Shown here one piece after another: positions 57,892-64,000 of a stretch of 64,000 bases of DNA (positions are counted from its first letter, which is position 1; the number at the start of each line of letters is the position of its first letter). This DNA is from Limnanthes douglasii subsp. nivea. Lineage: Eukaryota; Streptophyta; Magnoliopsida; Brassicales; Limnanthaceae. The position numbers were made by a program, and so were the translations under genes. The stretch is from assembly GCA_036936605.1 (NCBI GenBank), contig JAUPFV010000004.1, positions 298,014,009 to 298,078,008 of the forward strand, read 5' to 3'. The notes under the pieces were generated by a model. It worked only from the letters and a program-made list of their open reading frames with translations. It was not told where the DNA came from and ran no database searches.

Positions 57892-59286
57892 ATGGATCCG
57901 AACGAGCAAGCAATTCCACCACCTGTGGTGGAGGTGGTTGGTAAAATAATGAATACACCACCGAAGAACGAGATAAGTTGAGAGCTGAAATAGAAGCATT
58001 GAGGGACATTAAAAAGGAAGAGATGGGTTTAAAGGATAAGTCTAAAGCGTCAGCCATTCACCATACTTGAAAATCCAAGGGAGAATGATCCATCAGCAAA
58101 AACTCATTTAAGTACGAAAAAGACCCATGTCAGTTTCAAGAAGTCTCACCGATCTAAGCTGGTGGAAAGCTCAGATTATGAGTCCTCCAGCAGCTCTTCG
58201 AAAGAGGATGAGCTTGAGGAATCTTTGTCATCAAGCAGTGATGAGGGGAGGTCCAGGAAGAAATAAAATCTAGTTAAGAAGTATTCAAGAAAGAGAGATA
58301 GGCATGGGCGACTTAAAAGGCATTTGGGCAAAGAGTCATCTCACAGCCATAGTCTCATGCACGTGGATCAGCTGCTGATTGATCCTTTTGCTTTCCATGA
58401 TGAACCAGGTATTTTGCAACACCAAATTAAGACACAGTCTTTAGTCACAGCAGGAATTAGAGACAATCGCCATTGTCTGCCAAGATCCTGTCCGGAAACC
58501 TCCCTAGGAGGTTTGACAGTACTTAAATGGACAAGTATGATGGGAGTAAAGATCCGGACAATCATTTGGAGTAGTTCAAGAACTTCATGATGAATTTTGA
58601 TGACAATCACATACTTCTATGTAGGGCCTTCTCCCAATCTTTTACGGGAAGTGCTCTGAAATGGTACAACAGTTTACCTCAGGGTTGTATCAGGAACTTT
58701 AACACATTTTGGGTTGCCTTCCGAAGGCAGTTTGTGGGGAGTAATGAGGTTAAGAAAATGGAGATATTATCATCCATTGTGCCCAAAAACCAAATGAGTC
58801 ATTAAAAGACTATATAAGTCTGTTTGTAAATACCAAAAACGGGTTAGCTGATTGCTTTGAGCAAGTAGCAATAGCTTCTCTGAGACAAGGGTTAAACCCT
58901 GGAAATCTAGCTGATTCAGTGACAAGGAAGAAGACCATGACCTGGGGTGGTTTGTTAAACCAGGTGGGAAAGCAAATCAACGTGGATGAAACTAAAAAGA
59001 CTAGGGTACACAGACAGGTGAGGTCTGCCCCAGCAGCTCCAAACCAAAATTAGTCCGGGTACAAGGCCAAAGAAACCGGACATGGGTCCAACAGGGCCAA
59101 ACAGACTCAATCCCACCCAAATCCAGCTCAGAGCCAGCAATCCAGGAATAAACGAGGTCCTTGGGTCCAACCAAAGTGGTTTGCATAGTTAAAAGAAAAT
59201 GTGGCAACTATTTATGACAAGGCTAAAGATGAGGTTCATTTCCGGAAGCAGGCAGCTCTTCAATCTCCCAGGGAAAGTCGTAATAC
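57892..59286 (+). pseudogene. E6 gag, decayed
   Basis: ATG 57892 (MDPNEQAIPPPVVEVV) is soon out of frame; RDKLRAEIEALRDIKKEE follows in another frame. The gag core is at 58587-58805 (MNFDDNHILLCRAFSQSF, LKWYNSLPQGCIRNF, FVGSNEV). The linker, then WVQPKWFA, then the knuckle remnant FFQYHDDIGHKTEDF (from 59290) lack both terminal cysteines. Confidence 0.75.
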
Positions 59287-62200
59287 TTGTTTTTTTTTCA
59301 GTATCATGATGATATCGGCCATAAAACAGAAGACTTCATCACTTTAAAGGAGGTACTGTTGGGAAAAGGCCCTTTCAAGAAGATGGTCAGGGTGTTATTC
59401 GTTGTGGTAGATTGCCACACGTGCTACAATGCAATCTTTGGAAGGCACTGGCTCTCTAAAATGCATGTTGTGGCCTCAATAGTCCATCAATGTTTGAAGT
59501 ATGCGGTTCAAGGACAAGTGGGAGTTGTCCGGAGTAGCCAAAAGATAGCAAGGGAATGTTATGCAACTGCACTTGCTCCTAAGACTTTGGGGGCAGTCCG
59601 GGCTAATGAAGATTGGAAGTTATTGGGGCCTTCCGGGGGTGAGGGTGAAATTGATGACCCCAGAGAGACCCCTGGTGTTTTGATACCAATTGAAGAAGTT
59701 GAAACCCACTCTCTGGCTGAAGGAAGGAGTGTTAAAATTGGCTCCAAGATGGCACCAAAGTTGAAGATAAAGTTGTTGTCCTTTTTGGCAGACCACCAAC
59801 ATGTTTTTGCTTGGTGCAATGCTGATGTGACCGGAGTGCCTGCAAGTGTTATATCACACAAGCTGTCCATCCGGAGCGATGTTGCACCTGTTGTGCAAAA
59901 AAGGAGAGCTTTTCTAAGGAGAAAGCTGCAGTTTCCTTTATGGACTGCCAACCCAGTGCTAGTTAAGAAAAAGAATGGGAAATGGCCTATGTGTATCGAT
60001 TTTACTGACCTCAATAAAGCTTGCCCAAAAGATCTCTATCCGGTCCCTCGGATAGATCAGTTAGTGGAATCCACATCTGGAAATAAGTTATTGTCTTTCA
60101 TGGATGCCTTCTCTGGGTATAACCAGATACCGGTGGATCCGAAGGACCAAGATCACACTACCTTTGTTACAGATTGGGGTCTCCATTGTTACAAGGTGAT
60201 GCCCTTTGGGTTGAAAAACGCTGGGGCTACTTATCAGAGGTTTGTGAACAAAGCATTTGCTGATCAGATTAGAAGAAATATGGAAGTATATATCAATGAT
60301 ATGATGGTTAAAAGCTTAGAAGAAGAATTGCACCTAACTGATCTTCAAGAAACTGTTGCCAACTTGACAAAGGTTAATTTAAAGTTGAATCCAGAAAAAT
60401 GTGTGTTTAGGGCGCAGTCCGGAAAGTTTTTGGGTTATGTAATACGTGAAAAAAGGATACAGCCCGATCCAGACCAGCTTGATGCTCTGTCAAAAATGGA
60501 CCCCCCTCAAAATATTAAAGAAGTACAGAGGTTGACATGAAGATTGGCTGCTTTAAATCGTTTCATTTCAAGGTCTTCGGGCAAATGTGCCCCGTTATTT
60601 CAGACCTTGAAAGGTGCTAAAGACTTCAACTGGTCTCCGCAATGCAACCAGGATTTTGATGAAATAAAAAAGCACTTGTCTTCATCCAAAACCCTTTTTT
60701 AAGCCTGTTGAACGAGAAACACTTTATGTATATGTGGTTGTGTCAGAATGTGCTATAAGTGTAGTGTTGGTAAGAGATGTGGACAATTATCCTCGTCCAG
60801 TGTACTACATCAGCAAGAGTCTAATAGATGTTGAGAAGAGGTACCTAAAGCTTGAAAAGCTGGCACTAGCCTTAGTGATTGCTGCCAGAAAAATGAGGCT
60901 GTATTTTCAGTCTCATTCCATCATCGTCCGAACGTATTTCCCACTAAAGAATGTTCTTCAGAAAGCAGACATATCAAGCCGGATGACCAAGTGGTCAGTG
61001 GAGTTGGGTGAGTATGACAATGATTTTGCCCCACAAACTGCTATCAAAGCTCAATATGTTGCTGATTTCTTGGTAGAGTTTCATTCGAACAGTAGTTCTA
61101 AAAAAGCTTCAGAAGAAAAAACTAAGAAAAAGTGGGTTTTCCGGACAGATGGTGGATCAAGCACAATGGGTTGTGGGGCTGGGATTTTCTTAACCTCTCT
61201 ATATGGTGATAAGTTATACCAGGCTACATGCTTTGCATTTAGGGCCTCTAACAATGAGTCTGAATATGAATCAGCTATAGCTGGTCTTAAGTTAACTTTT
61301 CTATGTGGGGCTAAAAGAGTTAGATTGATGAGTGATTCTCAGCTTCTTATCCACTATGCTCAAGGTCAGTCTGAAGCCAAAAAAGAGCAGTTGATCAAAT
61401 ACTTATTCGTTCTTAAAGAAGTGGCAGCCAACTTTAAAAATGTTTGCTATGAGCATATTCCTAGATCGAAAAACACGCTGGCAGATTCCTTAGCAACCAT
61501 AGCATACTATGAGTCCTACCCTTGGATTCATATACAGGAATGTCCATCTATACAATCAGACCAGAACAAAGAAGAGGAGGAAAGTTTGAGTATACAAATA
61601 GTTCAACCTAAAGATTATAGATTTCCCCTCCTTCAATACATCTCTGATGGGGATTTGCCTTCGGATAAAAACATGGCAAGAAACATTAAACATAAGGCTC
61701 GTGGTTTTTTTATCATAAGAGAAGTGTTGTATAAAAATCCTTCAGCAGACCTCTCCTGCGATGTTTGGGGGCTGAAGAATCCCAAACTGTTTTATCCGAA
61801 CTACACGACGTAGAGTGATCATCACACTATGGCTATAGAACTCTAACCCGGAGAATTTTATTGACCGGATACTATTGGCCATCAATAATGTCAGATGCTA
61901 AGGAATTGATGAAAAAATGTGATCCATGCCAAAGGTATGGTAACGAAGTTCATATCCCAGCAGTGCCTATGGATTCTATCTTTGAGCCAATACCTTTTGC
62001 TCGTTGGGGATTGGATTTAGTTGGGCCTCTACCAATGGCGTCCGGAGGGTGCAGAACTATTATTGTAGCCATTAATTATTTCTCAAAGTGGATAGAAGCC
62101 GCTCCCCTGGCAGGAACCACGTTAAAAGCTGTTATAAAATTTATTTTGTCTAACATCTGTTACAGATTTGAAGTTCCACAAAGATAACCACAGATAACGG

Positions 62201-62849
62201 GCTACAATTGGATAACAAGGATATGGAGAGTTTCTGTGCCTCTAGGGGCATTCAGCATTGCTTCTCTTCTCCTTTCTATCCACAAGCAAATGGCCAAGTT
62301 GAAGTGGCTAACATGACCATTTTATCCGGTTTGAAAAATGATTTAGAAGGGGCTGCTGGGAAGTGGCCAAGCTATTTGCAAGAAGTCCTATGGGCATACC
62401 GAACTACTCCTAAGGCTGCTAGTCAGGAATCTCCTTTTTCCATGGTGTATGGGATTGATGCAATTACTCCTATAGAAGCGGCCCTACCATTGTACAGGGT
62501 CCACAACTATTCCGAACAAGCCAATGACATGACAATTAGGGATCAGTTGGACTTAAGAGAAGAAAGAAGGGTTAAAGCTCATCTTAGAACAACCCATTAC
62601 CAAGGCTTGATGAGGATCAAATTTGCTTGCAAGATCAAGATAAGGGATTTTCGATCAGGAGATAAAATTTTGAGAAAAGTTTTCTTGCATACTAAGGAAA
62701 AGAAGTTCGGCAAACTGGATCCGAACTGGGAAGGCCCTTATGAGGTCTCTGGAAAGCTTAAGCCTGGGACATATAGGCTTCAAGACAAAGATGAAAGAAA
62801 TTTGAAGCACCCATGGAATATTGAACACCTCAGGTTATATCTAGAATAA
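59287..62849 (+). pseudogene. E6 pol with protease deletion and mutated RT
   Basis: The frame 59287-60540 joins the gag knuckle directly to LLGKGPFKKMVRVLFVVVD; the protease part with the DTG active site is deleted in frame. RT lacks about 20 residues after RRAF and has YINDMMVKS (near 60287) instead of YIDD. TGA at 60538-60540 and an extra T near 60700 follow. 60734-61813 holds RNase H and the second RNase H (FRTDGGSSTMGCGAG, SNNESEYESAIAGL, SDSQLL). Integrase is at 61850-62400 (CDPCQRYG, GLDLVGPLP, GQVEVAN) with breaks near 61813 and 62187. It ends NIEHLRLYLE at 62849. Confidence 0.85.
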
Positions 62850-62891
62850 AAGTTGTGTAAATATTTACTTGTTTAAATCAATGTAAATATT

Positions 62892-62946
62892 AGGGGGCAT
62901 ACTCTTTCCTATCCTGGTGGCGCGGGGAGGTTTTAATGAGGTATCC
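62892..62946 (+). promoter_or_regulatory. Conserved post-pol noncoding block, E6 copy
   Basis: GGGGGCATACTCTTTCCTAT, then CCTGGTGGCGCGGGGAGG, then TTTTAATGAGGTATCC, starting 43 bases after the pol stop. It is closest to the E1 copy. Confidence 0.78.
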
Positions 62947-63420
62947 AGTTTTTTCAATAAAATATGATACCTCCTTAAACCGTTTGATGGGGTTTCACTA
63001 CAATTCTTTTCAAGTCTTTGATTTAATGTTATGGGTCTTTGACAGATCGGATTAATCTGGTTGAATGATGACCATTAAATACATGTCATCGGAGATATTA
63101 AATTCTCTCACTTGAAATATTTTTGAAATAATTGTGGCTCTTTAAACATTAGCTGTTAAAATTGAAAGGAAGTATGAAACAAATCAAAATTTAATAGATA
63201 AGCATGTCCGGGTGTAAACCAGATAACATTACCAAAGTACGAAATATGCCTTGTCCATCCAAGGATTTTAAATGTTTTGAAAAACTAATCCGAACTCAAA
63301 CTGGATACTATTACAAAAATGTTTTGGCCATCCAAGGACTTTAGTAGTTCATAAATTAAGAAAACACAAAAGATATTTAAATCTTTAGGGCTTATTCCCT
63401 TCAGACGTTCCTGCATCACC
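62947..63420. other. E6 3' spacer, no clear tandem array
   Basis: Two stretches with GTCCATCCAAGGATTTTAAA and GGCCATCCAAGGACTTTAGT (near 63254 and 63327) are a weak repeat. No gene is seen. Confidence 0.5.
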
Positions 63421-64000
63421 TTATTTCTTGGGATCTCCGAGTTCAACACTTGAACTCTCACTGGTTCCTTGTTCTTCATCGGTAGTAGAGTCTATTCCAC
63501 TGCTATAGTTGTGTTTGTCACCATCAGCCATGGTATGGAACGGGATGTCTTCGTACTCCACATATTTCCATAAGGGACCAAGCGTCCTCTTCGAAAACGT
63601 TTCATGGAAAAGCAGCACCATGTCAGACTTCACCTCAGCATACCTTACTTCCAAAGAGTCTATAACCTCATTGGTGTATTTATCAATGTTGGCCTGCATT
63701 TTCTGTTCCTGCTCCTTCTCCAAGTCTTCTTTCTCCTTGGTTACCTTAGAAATAGCATCTTCTAGGGAAGTCTTCTCACCGGACAAGGTCTGGATGACAC
63801 CATCTTTGGTCTTCGTGTCTTCTCTTAAGGTTGAAAGATCTTTCTCCAAACCAGAGTACTTAGTTTGGAGCTCAGTATTAGCATTCACTGAAGTGCCAGC
63901 TTGATCGACAAATCTTCCTTGTCCTTCCTCAATACGCCAAGCTCTTTCTTCAATTCTTCTATGCTCTGATTAGCATTGAGGAGATTGGTTGACAGAGACT
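63421..64000 (-). pseudogene. E6 antisense ORF (aORF), 3' part, cut by the window end
   Basis: Minus-strand reading from the window edge: LNANQSIEELKKELGVLRKD (coiled coil), a frame change near 63895, then a second coiled coil (LEDAISKVTKEKEDLEKEQE) and LFHETFSKRTLGPLWKYV, DEEQGTSESSS. It aligns with the E1 aORF end. The head domain lies outside the window, so its state is unknown. Confidence 0.7.

Larger units (their letters stand above)
46785..64000 (+). mobile_element. E6: Tat-lineage element, split by E5, continuing beyond the window
   Basis: The 5' LTR begins TGATGAGTTCGG at 46785, is interrupted at 46869-57557 by E5, and resumes at 57563 (57558-57562 is the duplicated target). Then follow PBS (57834), gag, pol (to 62849), the conserved block and the 3' part of an antisense ORF (63421 onward). 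The 3' LTR is right of the window. Proteins are closest to E1. It sits where the E4 3' LTR should begin, so it probably inserted into E4. Confidence 0.8.

Noticed and set aside
1..64000. CRISPR arrays, bacterial operons, rRNA or tRNA genes
   Set aside because: The regular repeats here are retrotransposon tandem arrays without spacers. No cloverleaf with A and B boxes or rRNA segment was recognised, and the gene content is plant nuclear.

Overview
This is a plant nuclear window, most likely from a eudicot with a TE-rich genome. I cannot name the species from sequence alone. The evidence is one intron-containing plant gene (an MBD4-like DNA glycosylase), plant L1 LINEs whose ORF2 carries a C-terminal RNase H, and many LTR retrotransposons of the Ty3/gypsy Tat lineage. 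Those have gag-PRO-RT-RNH-aRNH-IN order, no chromodomain, and an extra gene on the antisense strand near the 3' LTR.

Layout. 1-411: 3' end (PPT plus LTR) of a + strand element that starts outside the window. 669-9425: Tat element E1 on the - strand, truncated at its 5' (right) end. 9426-12762: 5'-truncated L1 LINE (L1-A, +). 12763-17704: the gene island, with the MBD4-like gene (12918-15780, three exons) and, on the - strand, a lone frameshifted exon that looks like the ubiquitin-like domain of a telomere-repeat-binding (TRP/TBP1) protein. 17705-28966: Tat element E2 (+), with both LTRs and TSD AATTA. 28967-29688: unassigned DNA with a CCGACGG cluster. 29689 to about 35900: L1 LINE L1-B (-), split by a 1.35-kb LTR mini-element M1 (33083-34429, TSD CTACC). 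36230-37684: start of Tat element E3 (+), cut in its gag by E4. 37685-46784: E4 (+, decayed). From 46785 to the window end: E6 (+), whose 5' LTR is split by E5 (46869-57557, -, TSD ATCCG), the youngest and best-preserved element.

How the parts work together. Each Tat element has two convergent transcription units. Gag-pol runs from the 5' LTR. A second gene (here aORF) runs inward from just inside the 3' LTR on the opposite strand. In four elements the aORF has its own TATA box followed by a TTCTAGAGA(GAGAAA) box. In four elements it has one short intron at the same position. The protein has a conserved head (resembling the Pfam 'putative gypsy type transposon' domain), a coiled coil and usually an acidic tail. 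The two units meet in a spacer that usually holds tandem repeats (unit about 50 or 88 bp). In five elements that spacer also holds a strongly conserved noncoding block of about 50 bp, 36-60 bases after the pol stop. The E2/M1 family adds a 14-bp-stem hairpin abutting the polypurine tract, and an inverted repeat flanking the LTR TATA box.

The most interesting items are the conserved antisense gene module, the conserved post-pol block, the PPT hairpin with a duplicated PPT, the ten 56-residue repeats in the MBD4-like protein, and the orphan TRP-like exon. All functional statements rest on motif recognition from memory. No database search was run.
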